The notes under the pieces were generated by a model that saw only the letters and a program-made list of their open reading frames with translations, made no database searches and had not been told where the DNA came from. The translations under genes and the position numbers were made by a program. Shown one piece after another: positions 17,705-26,784 of a DNA stretch of 64,000 bases (positions are counted from its first letter, which is position 1; each line of letters opens with the position of its first letter). Location: the NCBI RefSeq assembly GCF_019091085.1, contig NZ_JAGXJY010000003.1:124001-188000 (forward strand), written 5' to 3'. Source of the stretch: Mesorhizobium sp. GbtcB19. GTDB taxonomy: Bacteria > Pseudomonadota > Alphaproteobacteria > Rhizobiales > Rhizobiaceae.

Positions 17705-19061
17705 GTGCGCCTTTTGCCCACATTCCCGTTCTCCGAAACGGATCCGATCCAACATCCAGGCCAGCCGCCGAAGACTTCGGGGGTGGTGATTGTCGGTGGC
17801 GGTGTCATCGGCGTGACGACGGCGCTTTTCCTTGCGATGCGCAACATTCCGGTGACGCTGCTGGAAAAAGGCCGTGTCGCGGCCGAGCAGTCCTCGCGAA
17901 ACTGGGGCTGGATCAGAAAGCAGGGACGGGACGCGGATGAACTGCCGATCGTCATCGAGGCCATCCGCCTGTGGCGGCAACTGGCCGAGGAATGCGGCGA
18001 AGACATCGGGCTCACCCAGACAGGTGTGACCTATCTGGCCAACGCCGACAAGGACATGGCCGGCTTCGAAACCTTCATGAAGATCGCCGCGGCACATGAC
18101 CTCGACACGCGCTTGCTTGACGCGGACGAGACCGCGAAACTCATCAGCGGCATGTCGCGCAGGTTCAAAGGCGCGATGACGACGCCCTCCGATATGCGTG
18201 CGGAACCTTGGTTGGCGGTGCCAGCGCTTGCCCGGCTTGCCGTGCGAAAAGGCGCCAGGATCGTGGAGAACTGCGCGGCGCGAACCCTCGACATCGCGGC
18301 CGGCAGGATCAAGGGCGTGTGGACCGAGGCGGGATATATCCAGACCTCCACCGTACTGGTCGCGGGCGGCGCCTGGTCGTCCCTGTTCCTTGAAAAGACA
18401 CGGCGTATCCATCCCCCAGCTCAGCGTCCGCGTAACCGTGGCCGCAACGGAGCCCCTGCCTGAAATCCATGCAGGCGCGGCCGCCGACGATCACATCGCC
18501 TTCAGGCGCAGACAGGATGGCGGCTACACGCTCGCAGGAGGCGGCAGCCACTTGCTTTACCTGGGGCCCGACGCATTCCGGCACGCCACCAAATATATTC
18601 CCGCCCTCAGGAACGATCCGTTCGGAGCACGCTATTTCCCGTTCGCTCCGTCAGGCTACCCGGATGGCTGGTCGACGCCGCGCGATTGGGCGCCGGATTC
18701 CCAAAGTCCTTTCGAAAGAATGCGGGTGCTCGACCCGGCCCCTCAACCGGCGCGGCTGCGTTCGATCGAGCGCAATTTCAAGCAGCTGTTTCCACAGTTC
18801 GAGCAAGCTCGCCTGAAGGTCGGCTGGGGCGGCATGATCGATGCCATGCCCGACGTCGTCCCCGTCGTGGATCGGGTGCAGGCGGTCGGCGGTCTTTTCG
18901 TCGCGACGGGAATGAGCGGCCACGGGTTCGGCATCGGGCCTGGCATAGGCCGCGTCGTCTCCGACATGATCCAGGGAAACGATCCCGGGCACGATCTCAG
19001 CCGCTTCCGGCTATCGCGCTTCTATGATGGAAGCCCGGTACGGTTGGGTCCGGCCCTTTGA
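17705..19061 (+). pseudogene. FAD-dependent amino-acid-oxidase-type oxidoreductase, frameshifted
   Basis: The first part (from about 17705) has the dinucleotide-binding motif VVIVGGGVIGVTTALFL and continues to about 18395; the second part, in the next frame, runs to the stop at 19061 and contains the typical C-terminal GGLFVATGMSGHGFGIGPG. Together they make one full DAO-family dehydrogenase/oxidase of about 450 residues. Removing one A in GAAAAGACACGG (about 18393-18400) restores a single frame. The start codon is uncertain (GTG at 17705). It is either a recent pseudogene or a sequencing error. Confidence 0.8.
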
Positions 19062-19191
19062 ATTGGTCGTGCCAAATCCAACTTGGAGTTCTATTTGGCT
19101 AGCCTGGCCCTTACTTCATTGCGCGGATCTGTTGGGGGTGCCGGGGGTGGTAGGGATCATGTTCCGACAGATGAGATAGGTCGAGTTCTGT

Positions 19192-19349
19192 CACACCCCC
19201 TCTGTCCTGCCGGACATCTCCCCCGCAAGGGGGGAGATTGGGCGCCGCCACCGCTTTCGCCAATCATCGGCGTCGAAGAGTGGGGCCGGCGCTGAAGCTG
19301 CTGATCTCCCCCCTTGCGGGGGAGATGGCCGGCAGGCCAGAGGGGGGTG
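19192..19349. repeat. Palindromic repeat element (CATCTCCCCC type)
   Basis: Two arms of about 45 bases, CACCCCCTCTGTCCTGCCGG onward and its near reverse complement ending at 19349, flank a 70-base centre that includes TTTCGCCAATCATCGGCG. It fills most of the 321-base gap between the broken oxidoreductase and the subtilisin gene. The centre resembles the elements at 52479 and 62086. Confidence 0.75.
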
Positions 19350-19382
19350 CTGTCCCGCCAACATAACAGATATGAGCGGCGA

Positions 19383-20840
19383 CTACTTCGCCGCTTCCGC
19401 CGCCTTCGTGTCGATCAGCCCATAGCCGAAATCATTGTCCCGCCCTTTCGGCCCAAGATCCTTGGCCGTTGCGGCCAGCGCTTTCTCGATGTCGTCGGCC
19501 GAGCGGTCGGGCGCGGCGTGGATCAGGTTGGCGATGGCGCCGCTGACGATCGCGGCGGCAAAGGACGTTCCGGTCACCACGTCCGAGCCGGCGCCGCTCG
19601 GCGCCAGCATTTCGACGCCCGGCGCCGAGATGAAGACATAGGCGCCGCGATTGGCCTGCGGCATCAAGCCGTCCTTGGCGTCGGTGGCGGTGACGGCAAT
19701 GACGCCGTCGAAAGCGGCCGGGTAGCCATAGGGCGCCTTCGGTCCGTTGTTGCCGGCGGCCGCGACCAGCACCATGCCCATCGCCCGCGCATTGCGGCAG
19801 GCGGTGCCGAGCAGGTCGTTCTTCGGCCCGACGAAGCTCATATTGATGATGCGCACGTCCTGTTCCGCCGCCCAGTCGAGCGCCGACAGGATGACGTCCA
19901 TGGTCGACTTGCCGCCTTCGAAGGCGCGCGCGTGATAGATTTTCGCGCCCGGCGCCATGCCTTCCAACTGGCCGACGCCGGCGATCAGCCCGTCGACCGA
20001 GGTGCCGTGGTCGCGCTTCTCGATCGGCACGTTGGGCATGGCGTCATATTGCGCGGCGATGACGCCTTTCAGCGCCGGGTTGGTGTCGTCGATGCCGGTG
20101 TCGATGACGGCGACGCGCACATTCTCGCCGCTCGCCTGCTTCGAATCGAGCGCGATGCGGTCGAAGGCGTAATTCACGATGCCGGCGGCCTGCTGCAGCG
20201 TGTAGATATGGTTGGGTTCGCGCCGCTGCGTGCGGCCGTCGGCGGCAAGCTGCGCCAGCACGACGCCGACCGGACGCCCGTCGGTGATGCCGAAGCGCAC
20301 CAGCGTGGTGCCGAGCAGCCGCGACTGGCGCTGCGAGCGCACCTGCAGGCCGAAGGAGGTCGCGATCTGCTGCACGACGCCGGCATCGCCCTCGACCGTC
20401 ACCAGCACCTCGTCGGGCACGAATTCGCCGGTGATCGCGCGCGGTGGCTCGGCCAGGTTGAGGCCTTGTGGCACCGTGACCGGACCGCTCGGTGTTGGCG
20501 GGGGTGCTGGCGTGTTGGTCGGGCCGTTCGATGAGGATGTTCCGCCAGACGGCGCGGGCGTTTGCGGGGCAGCGCCCGCCGGCGGGTTCGGGAACAGATC
20601 GACGATCAGCGCCGGCAGGAACACCGCGCCGGCCGCGGCCGTGCCGTTGCCCGGCGCGCCATTGTTGTTCTTTGCGCCGCCGTCCTTGTCGCAGCCGGCG
20701 CCCGCCACCGTCGTGCGGTTCAGGCAGTCGACCTGCGTTTGGCTCAGGCCCGGATCGTTGGTCTGTGCAAACGCAGGCACGGCGGCAAAGGCCGCCGCCG
20801 CGAGGATTGCCGCGTGTAAAATGACCGCCTTAGCCGCCAT
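19383..20840 (-). CDS. Secreted S8-family (subtilisin-like) serine protease
   Basis: A 485-residue protein: signal peptide (cleavage after AFA, about residue 25), a low-complexity Gly/Asn/Pro/Thr-rich stretch (about 55-122), a propeptide-like domain, then the catalytic domain with Asp247 in AVIDTGID, His278 in RDHGTS, oxyanion Asn364 in AAGNNG and Ser426 in GTSFAAA. The complete triad suggests an active enzyme. Its start overlaps the end of the anti-sigma gene by 11 bases, so it belongs to the sigma/anti-sigma operon. Confidence 0.9.
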   Translation of the reverse strand: MAAKAVILHAAILAAAAFAAVPAFAQTNDPGLSQTQVDCLNRTTVAGAGCDKDGGAKNNNGAPGNGTAAAGAVFLPALIVDLFPNPPAGAAPQTPAPSGGTSSSNGPTNTPAPPPTPSGPVTVPQGLNLAEPPRAITGEFVPDEVLVTVEGDAGVVQQIATSFGLQVRSQRQSRLLGTTLVRFGITDGRPVGVVLAQLAADGRTQRREPNHIYTLQQAAGIVNYAFDRIALDSKQASGENVRVAVIDTGIDDTNPALKGVIAAQYDAMPNVPIEKRDHGTSVDGLIAGVGQLEGMAPGAKIYHARAFEGGKSTMDVILSALDWAAEQDVRIINMSFVGPKNDLLGTACRNARAMGMVLVAAAGNNGPKAPYGYPAAFDGVIAVTATDAKDGLMPQANRGAYVFISAPGVEMLAPSGAGSDVVTGTSFAAAIVSGAIANLIHAAPDRSADDIEKALAATAKDLGPKGRDNDFGYGLIDTKAAEAAK

Positions 20841-21498
20841 CGACCGGTTTCCTTCCCTGGATCACAGCATCGGCGAAAGGCTGGGCGGCAATAAGGCCGA
20901 CGATCCTGTCGTAGTCGGCCGAGGTTTCAGCCGGGATCGTCAGGTGGAAGACGCCATCGGCGGTCGGTCCGCCGGCGATCTTCAACCCGTTCTGACCGAG
21001 GAAGGCGGCGATGTCGGCCATCCTGGCGTCCTGCTTGAACTTGACCAAGGCGAAAGGCAGCTTCGCCAGATCGTCCTGGGCCCCGGCCACCTCAAAGTCG
21101 TTGCCCTTGCCGCTCGGCCGTTCGAAGGACTGTACCAGCACCAGGGCAAGCAGTGCAGCGGCAGCCGCCCAGGCCACGCCGGCCGGCATGGCCGTCACCC
21201 GGCCGAACAGGCTGGCAAGCCAGGATTGGCCGGTTGGCGCGCGCGCCGGACCCGCCTGGGCGTCGAGCGCCCTGGCGAAGCGCGACAGCGCATCGGCCGG
21301 CGGCCGGATCGCCTCGTTGGCGGCGGCGGTGCCGGAGAATTCGGCTTCCGCTTCGCCAAGCGCTGCCAGCGCCGCGGGATCGGTGGCCAGCCATTCCTCG
21401 ACGGCCTCCAGCTCGGCGCCTTCCAGCGAGCCGTTCAAATAGAACGGCAGCAGCGTTTCCATCTCGTCGCGGCGCGACATCTTTTCAGCGGCGCTCAT
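20830..21498 (-). CDS. Membrane anti-sigma factor
   Basis: A 222-residue protein with a cytoplasmic N-terminal helical domain (LLPFYLNGSLEGAELEAVEE, typical of anti-sigma domains), one transmembrane segment (about 103-122, GVAWAAAAALLALVLVQSF) and a periplasmic C-terminal domain. No HxxxCxxC zinc motif is visible. The ATG at 21498 overlaps the sigma-factor stop as ATGA, with AGGGGG upstream. By context it sequesters the ECF sigma factor encoded before it. Confidence 0.8.
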   Translation of the reverse strand: MSAAEKMSRRDEMETLLPFYLNGSLEGAELEAVEEWLATDPAALAALGEAEAEFSGTAAANEAIRPPADALSRFARALDAQAGPARAPTGQSWLASLFGRVTAMPAGVAWAAAAALLALVLVQSFERPSGKGNDFEVAGAQDDLAKLPFALVKFKQDARMADIAAFLGQNGLKIAGGPTADGVFHLTIPAETSADYDRIVGLIAAQPFADAVIQGRKPVDGG

Positions 21499-22061
21499 GG
21501 CCACCCCCTGTCGTAGCCGGCGGCTTTGAGCGCCTCGCCGAGTTTCTTGCGGGCGTAGAACATCCTGGTCTTGACGGTCGCGACCGGAATGTCGAGCACC
21601 TCGCCGATCTCGGTCACCGACTGTCCATGATAGTAGGCCAGGTCGATCACCGTGCGGTGTTCTTCCGGCAAGGCGTCGACAAAGCGGCGCAAGGCGGCGG
21701 CCTTGTCCTCCTTCATGGTGACGACTTCCGGCGTGTCGGCGCTGTCAGGAACTTGCGCCGCGTCGTCGTCGTCGATCCAGTCTTCCTTCTTCTTGCGCAG
21801 CATGGACAGCGCCTTGAAGCGGGCGATGCCGAGCAGCCACGTGGAAACTTCGGAGCGCCCCTCGAAGCTGGGCGCCTGTTTCCACAGCTCCAGGAAGACC
21901 TCGTTTGCGATATCGTCGGCCATCATTTCCGATCCCGTCTGGCGCGCCACGAAGCGGTAGATCCGCGCGTGGTGACGCATGAACAGGAGCCGAACGGCGG
22001 CCCGGTCGCCCTTCGCGACCCGGTCTACAAGCGCGCGATCGGTTTCCGTCGCCGCGTTCAT
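21495..22061 (-). CDS. ECF-type RNA polymerase sigma factor
   Basis: A 188-residue sigma-70 family protein with region 2 (MADDIANEVFLELWKQ and STWLLGIARFKALSMLRKKK) and region 4 (LPEEHRTVIDLAYYHGQSVT followed by the helix-turn-helix VATVKTRMFYARKKL). The start at 22061 is a choice; a GTG at 22121 would add 20 residues. It is followed by its likely membrane anti-sigma factor and a secreted protease, so it probably responds to an envelope or extracellular signal. Confidence 0.88.
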   Translation of the reverse strand: MNAATETDRALVDRVAKGDRAAVRLLFMRHHARIYRFVARQTGSEMMADDIANEVFLELWKQAPSFEGRSEVSTWLLGIARFKALSMLRKKKEDWIDDDDAAQVPDSADTPEVVTMKEDKAAALRRFVDALPEEHRTVIDLAYYHGQSVTEIGEVLDIPVATVKTRMFYARKKLGEALKAAGYDRGWP

Positions 22062-22183
22062 GGCCGGTCGAGCCGCCTGGCTCCTCGAAGCTCTGTCGCT
22101 GATCGGTCCAAAAAGGTTCACCCTCCGCCAAGGATTCTTTGGAGGCTAACCGAAGAGCGGGGAGGTTGCCAGTAGGGGCGCTG

Positions 22184-22330
22184 TTCCTTCCCCCCTTGTG
22201 GGGGAAGGTGGATCGGCGCGCAGCGCCGAGACGGATGAGGGGTGTTCCAGCGGAGTGAGACGTCGGCTTTCCCTGGAACACCCCTCATCCGTCGCCTTCG
22301 GCGACACCTTCTCCCACAAGGGGAGAAGGG
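22184..22330. repeat. Palindromic repeat element
   Basis: An inverted repeat: CCTTCCCCCCTTGTGGGGGA through GGATGAGGGGTGTTCCA on the left mirrors GGAACACCCCTCATCC through CACAAGGGGAGAAGG on the right. Each arm contains a smaller hairpin. It fills the gap between the sigma gene start and the end of the phosphodiesterase-like gene and may overlap the sigma promoter region. Confidence 0.75.
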
Positions 22331-22336
22331 GGCGCC

Positions 22337-23176
22337 TCACTTCAAAAACACCTTCGCCGTCATCGTCGCCGGTATCTCAACCCCGAGCCGGCTCAGCACC
22401 GTCGGCGCGAGCTGCAATTGGTCGAGCAGCGTATCACCCTCAGGTCCCTTAGCAGGCCCGAAATAATAGAGCGCGAAATCCTGCATCTCGTCGTCATGGC
22501 CGCCATGGTGGCCGCGATCCGTCTGGCCGTGGTCGGCGGTGACGATCACCTCGTAGCCGGCTTCACGCCATTTCGGCAGGAAGGCGGCCAGCATGCCATC
22601 CATCGCATAGCAGGCATGGTCCATCTCGATGCAGTCATGGCCGAAGCGATGGCCAATCGAATCCAGCGTGCAGGTGTGCAGGATGCCGTAATCGATGCCA
22701 TGGCGTTTGGTCAGCATGGTCAGCGTCGCGAACAGGTCGACGTCGCTCGGCGTCATCTGGTTCTTGAGATTGTAGCCGGTCATGCTGTGGAAGCGGCCAT
22801 GTGTGATCGGCCCGCTTGGCTCGTCGAACTCCAGATCCTCGACAAGGTCGAACGGAAAGCTGCGGAAGAATTCAGACCAGTAGGAATGGGTCACCGCGCC
22901 CGTCTTGCCGCCGGCGTTGCTGACTTCGGAAAAAATGTCCGGCTGGGTGACGCGAAAGCGGTTCTCGTTGGAAAGAATGCCATGCACCTGCGGCGAAACA
23001 CCGGTGTGGATCGAGGCATAGCAGCAGGCCGATGTCGACGGCAGCACGGAACGCATCTTCCACACCTGCGCCTCGCCGGACTGCGCCCAGCCTTCGAGAT
23101 TGCCCATCAGCCGGCGCCAGTTGCGGTAGGGCACGCCGTCGAGGACAATGAGCAGCAGTTTGGATTTGAGCGCCAC
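22337..23176 (-). CDS. Alkaline-phosphatase-superfamily (type I phosphodiesterase/pyrophosphatase) protein
   Basis: A 279-residue protein with LLLIVLDGVPYRNW at the start (metal-binding Asp), PSTSACCYASIHTG near the nucleophile position, DSIGHRFGHD and TADHGQTDRGHHGGHDDE as metal ligands. These are the marks of the alkaline phosphatase/nucleotide pyrophosphatase fold. A GTG at 23176 with an upstream AGGGAA fits the family better than longer starts. No signal peptide is seen. It lies 139 bases downstream of the ABC transporter operon on the same strand; a functional link is possible but unproven. Confidence 0.8.
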   Translation of the reverse strand: MALKSKLLLIVLDGVPYRNWRRLMGNLEGWAQSGEAQVWKMRSVLPSTSACCYASIHTGVSPQVHGILSNENRFRVTQPDIFSEVSNAGGKTGAVTHSYWSEFFRSFPFDLVEDLEFDEPSGPITHGRFHSMTGYNLKNQMTPSDVDLFATLTMLTKRHGIDYGILHTCTLDSIGHRFGHDCIEMDHACYAMDGMLAAFLPKWREAGYEVIVTADHGQTDRGHHGGHDDEMQDFALYYFGPAKGPEGDTLLDQLQLAPTVLSRLGVEIPATMTAKVFLK

Positions 23177-23315
23177 GGCGGTTCCCTGAGGTTGTCCGAA
23201 ACAGAAGCGCCGCGTGTTGCACGGACACGCGGCGCTTGTAAGCACTAGCCTGATATCGGGCGTTCAGCCAGCACTCGCCGAGCGCGGGCGGAGCCGTCCG
23301 CAATTGCTCTGGCCG

Positions 23316-24971
23316 CTAGTTGCCGGCGCTCTCCATGCGCCGGCCGGCGATGGCCTTCTCCAGCCAGCCGATCTCCATTTCGGGGACCGAGGACAACAGC
23401 AGGTCCGTATAGGCGTCGAAAGGCGGCGTCAGCACTTTGCTCTTCGAGCCGTAGCGCACCACCTCGCCGCGATACATCACCGCGATGGAATCGGCGATCG
23501 ACTTCACCGTGGCCAGGTCGTGGGTGATGAAGAGGTAGGCGACCTTCTCGACCTGCTGCAGGTTCAAGAGCAGCTTGAGAATGCCGTTGGCGACCAGCGG
23601 ATCGAGCGCCGAGGTCACCTCGTCGCAGATGATCAGCTTCGGCTTGGCGGCAAGCGAGCGGGCGATGCAGACGCGCTGTTTCTGGCCGCCGGAAAGCTCG
23701 GCCGGGTAGCGGTCGATAAAACCCTTGCCCATCTCGATCTCGTCGAGCAGCTCGTTGACGCGTTTGTCGCGCTCGCGGCCCTTCATGCCGAAATAGAATT
23801 CCAGCGGCCGGCCGATGATGGTGCCGACCGTCTGGCGCGGATTCATCGCCACGTCGGCCATCTGGTAGATCATCTGCAATTGCTGCAAATCTTCCTTGGG
23901 CCGGTCGGAAAGCTTGTTGCCGAGCGTGCGGCCGTCGAACACGACACTGCCCTGCTCGGGCGGCAACAGGCCGGTGATGGCGCGCGCCAGCGTCGACTTG
24001 CCGGAGCCGCTCTCGCCAACCACGGCCAGCGTCTGTCCGGGAAAGATGTCGACCGAGACGTTCTTCAGCACCTTGACGTGGCCGCCGCCATAGGCGGCCG
24101 TCACATTCTTCACCGACAGCATCGGCGTCGTACCTGGCTGCTGCTCCTTGTGCTCGATCTCATGCACCGAAACCAGCGCATTGGTGTATTCCTGGCGCGG
24201 TTCCTTGATGATCTGCCTGGTGCCGCCCCATTCGACCAGCCGGCCGTGGCGCAGCACCATGATCTCGTCCGACACCTGGGCGACGACGGCGAGGTCGTGG
24301 GTGATGTACAAAGCCGCCACATGCGTGTCGCGGATGGCGTCCTTGATCGCCGCCAGCACGTCAATCTGCGTCGTCACGTCGAGCGCCGTGGTCGGCTCGT
24401 CGAAGACGATCAGGTCGGGCTCCGAGCACAGCGCCATCGCCGTCATCACGCGCTGCAGCTGGCCGCCGGAGACCTGGTGCGGGAACCGCTCGCCGATGGT
24501 TTCGGGGTTGGGCAGGCTGAGCTTCCTGAACAGCGCGACGGCGCGTTTCTCCGCTTCTGCCCTGGTCGCCGTGCCGTGCAGCAGCGAGGCCTCCACCACC
24601 TGGTCCATCAGCCGGTGCGCCGGATTGAAGGCGGCGGCCGCCGACTGCGCGACATAGCAGACCTCGCGGCCGCGCAATTTGCGAAAACCTTCCTTGCCGC
24701 CCTTCAATATGTCGCGGCCGTTGAGGATGACCTCGCCGCCGGTGATGCGCACACCGCCGCGGCCATAGCCCATCGACGACAGGCCGATGGTCGACTTGCC
24801 GGCGCCGGACTCGCCGATCAGGCCGAGCACCTTGCCCTTTTCCAGCGTCAGCGAGACGTCATGCACGAGCGTGATCGTCTTCGGCGCTTCGCCCGGCGGG
24901 TAGACCGTCGCCTCGATGCGCAGGTTGCGGATGTCGAGGAGCAGGCCCGACTTTGCTTTGCCGTCAGCCAT
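23316..24971 (-). CDS. Peptide/nickel-type ABC transporter, fused double ATPase
   Basis: A 551-residue fusion of two DppD/DppF-type ATPases. The first domain has GESGAGKST and SGGQLQRV, the second GESGSGKST and SGGQKQRV, each with a Walker B (VFDEPT and ICDEVT). It starts inside the stop of the preceding permease gene (TGATG). Together with two permeases and a binding protein it completes a family 5 importer for oligopeptides or related compounds. The C-terminal zinc or Fe-S motif of some DppD proteins is not evident. Confidence 0.88.
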   Translation of the reverse strand: MADGKAKSGLLLDIRNLRIEATVYPPGEAPKTITLVHDVSLTLEKGKVLGLIGESGAGKSTIGLSSMGYGRGGVRITGGEVILNGRDILKGGKEGFRKLRGREVCYVAQSAAAAFNPAHRLMDQVVEASLLHGTATRAEAEKRAVALFRKLSLPNPETIGERFPHQVSGGQLQRVMTAMALCSEPDLIVFDEPTTALDVTTQIDVLAAIKDAIRDTHVAALYITHDLAVVAQVSDEIMVLRHGRLVEWGGTRQIIKEPRQEYTNALVSVHEIEHKEQQPGTTPMLSVKNVTAAYGGGHVKVLKNVSVDIFPGQTLAVVGESGSGKSTLARAITGLLPPEQGSVVFDGRTLGNKLSDRPKEDLQQLQMIYQMADVAMNPRQTVGTIIGRPLEFYFGMKGRERDKRVNELLDEIEMGKGFIDRYPAELSGGQKQRVCIARSLAAKPKLIICDEVTSALDPLVANGILKLLLNLQQVEKVAYLFITHDLATVKSIADSIAVMYRGEVVRYGSKSKVLTPPFDAYTDLLLSSVPEMEIGWLEKAIAGRRMESAGN

Positions 24972-25795
24972 CAGCCGCGCCCTCCCTTCAGGCTGGTCGT
25001 GCGGTTGAGCACCCAGTCGGCGACGAGATTGACCGAGATCGCAAGTGCTGCGATCGCCGCGGCCGGGATGAGCGCCGCCGGAATGCCGAACACGATGCCG
25101 TCCTTGTTCTCCTTCACCATGCCGCCCCAGTCGGCGTCTGGCGGCTGCACGCCGAGGCCGAGGAAGGACAGCGTCGACAGGAACAGCACCGCATAGATGA
25201 AGCGCAGGCCGAGTTCCGAGACCAGCGGCGACAGCGCGTTGGGCAGGATCTCGCGGAAGATGATCCAGCCGCTGCCTTCGCCGCGCAGCTTTGCCGCCTC
25301 GACATAATCCATGACGTTGATGTCGACGGCGACCGCGCGCGACAGGCGATAGACGCGGGTCGAATCGAGGATGCCCATCACCAGGATCAGCGTGATCAGG
25401 TTGGACGGCAGCACCGAAAGCACGACCAGACCCATGATCAGAGTAGGGATCGACATCAGAAGGTCGACAAGGCGCGAGAGCAGCGTGTCATACCAGCCGC
25501 CGAACACCGCCGCCGAGAAGCCGAGAATGGCGCCCAGCGAGAAGGACAGCGCCGTCGCCAGCACCGCGATGAACAGCGTGATGCGGGCGCCGTAGATCAT
25601 ACGCGACAGCAGGTCGCGGCCGAGATTGTCGGTGCCCAGCCAATGGGCCGCCGACATCGGCTCCCAGACGTCGCCGACGATCTCGGCATTGCCGTGCGGC
25701 GCGATCAAGGGCGCGAAGACGGCCATCAGCACGAACAGCGTCGTCAGCACCAGGCCGATCAGCGCTGCGATGGGGATGCGTCTGATATCGAGCAT
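24971..25795 (-). CDS. Peptide-type ABC transporter permease (DppC-like)
   Basis: A 274-residue inner-membrane permease. The first helix (IAALIGLVLTTLFVLMAVFA) precedes the short cytoplasmic motif HWLGTDNLGRDLLSRMIYG found in DppC/OppC proteins, and the EAA-type loop is YVEAAKLRGEGSGWIIFREI. It overlaps the double ATPase by one base and follows the DppB-like gene by 12 bases. Confidence 0.88.
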   Translation of the reverse strand: MLDIRRIPIAALIGLVLTTLFVLMAVFAPLIAPHGNAEIVGDVWEPMSAAHWLGTDNLGRDLLSRMIYGARITLFIAVLATALSFSLGAILGFSAAVFGGWYDTLLSRLVDLLMSIPTLIMGLVVLSVLPSNLITLILVMGILDSTRVYRLSRAVAVDINVMDYVEAAKLRGEGSGWIIFREILPNALSPLVSELGLRFIYAVLFLSTLSFLGLGVQPPDADWGGMVKENKDGIVFGIPAALIPAAAIAALAISVNLVADWVLNRTTSLKGGRG

Positions 25796-25807
25796 ATCCG
25801 CCGCCCC

Positions 25808-26767
25808 CTATTTCGGATGCCTGAGCCGCGGATTGGCGACGATCGCCGCAATGTCCGCGATGATGTTGAGGCTGATATAGACGGCGGCGAAGATCAGGCC
25901 GACGGCCTGCACCACCGGCACGTCGCGCTTGGTGACATGGTCGACGAGATACTGCCCCATGCCCGGATAGACGAAGATCACCTCGACCACGACGACGCCG
26001 ACCACGAGATAGGCAAGGTTGAGCATGACGACGTTGATGATCGGCGCGATCGCGTTCGGGAACGCATGCTTGCGAATGACGGCGAAGGCCGAAAGGCCCT
26101 TGAGCTCCGCCGTCTCGACATAGGCCGACTGCATGACGTTGAGGATCGCCGCGCGTGTCATGCGCATCATGTGGGCGAGCACCACCAGCGTCAGCGCCGC
26201 CGCCGGCAGCGCGATCGCCTGCAGGCGCTCACCAAGGGACATTCCTTCATAGACGGTGGAGATGGCGGGGAACCACTGGTGCTCGACCGCGAAGTAGAAG
26301 ACCAGCAGATAGCCGATGAAGAACTCCGGGAAGGAGGTCGAGGCGAGCGCGACGCCGGAGATCAGCTTGTCGACCCAGCCATTGCGGTAGCGCACCGCGA
26401 TCAACCCAAGCGTGATCGCCAGCGGGATCGCCACGATGGCAGCCCAGAAAGCCAGGAACAGCGTGTTCCACAGCCGTTCCTTGATCGATGTCGCGATGTC
26501 CTGCCCGCTCGACATGGCGGTGCCGAGATCACCGGTCAGCACGCCGCCCAGCCAGTGGAAATAACGGATATAGGCAGGCTGGTTGAGCCCGAGCTGCTCG
26601 CGCAGATTGGCGAGCGACTCAGGCGTCGCCGATTGTCCGAGAATGGCTTGCGCGACGTCGCCGGGCAGGATCTGCGTACCGGCGAAGATCAGGACCGAAA
26701 CGGCCAACAGAAGGAGGATGCCCAGCGCAATGCGCTGGGCCACCAGTTTCACGATGGGTGAGGACAT
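25808..26767 (-). CDS. Peptide-type ABC transporter permease (DppB-like)
   Basis: A 319-residue permease with the N-terminal helix LGILLLLAVSVLIFAGTQIL, the family's PGD motif right after it, and the EAA-type loop YVETAELKGLSAFAVIRKHA. The start at 26767 follows the binding-protein stop by 17 bases; a longer frame would overlap that gene and adds no conserved sequence. Confidence 0.87.
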   Translation of the reverse strand: MSSPIVKLVAQRIALGILLLLAVSVLIFAGTQILPGDVAQAILGQSATPESLANLREQLGLNQPAYIRYFHWLGGVLTGDLGTAMSSGQDIATSIKERLWNTLFLAFWAAIVAIPLAITLGLIAVRYRNGWVDKLISGVALASTSFPEFFIGYLLVFYFAVEHQWFPAISTVYEGMSLGERLQAIALPAAALTLVVLAHMMRMTRAAILNVMQSAYVETAELKGLSAFAVIRKHAFPNAIAPIINVVMLNLAYLVVGVVVVEVIFVYPGMGQYLVDHVTKRDVPVVQAVGLIFAAVYISLNIIADIAAIVANPRLRHPK

Positions 26768-26784
26768 CTCCGCAAGGCCGGACC

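Noticed and set aside
23214-25196. Long antisense open frame over the double ATPase gene
   Set aside because: High GC content leaves frames opposite real genes open; the product is Arg/His/Gln-rich without any family motif, while the minus strand has clear ABC ATPase motifs.
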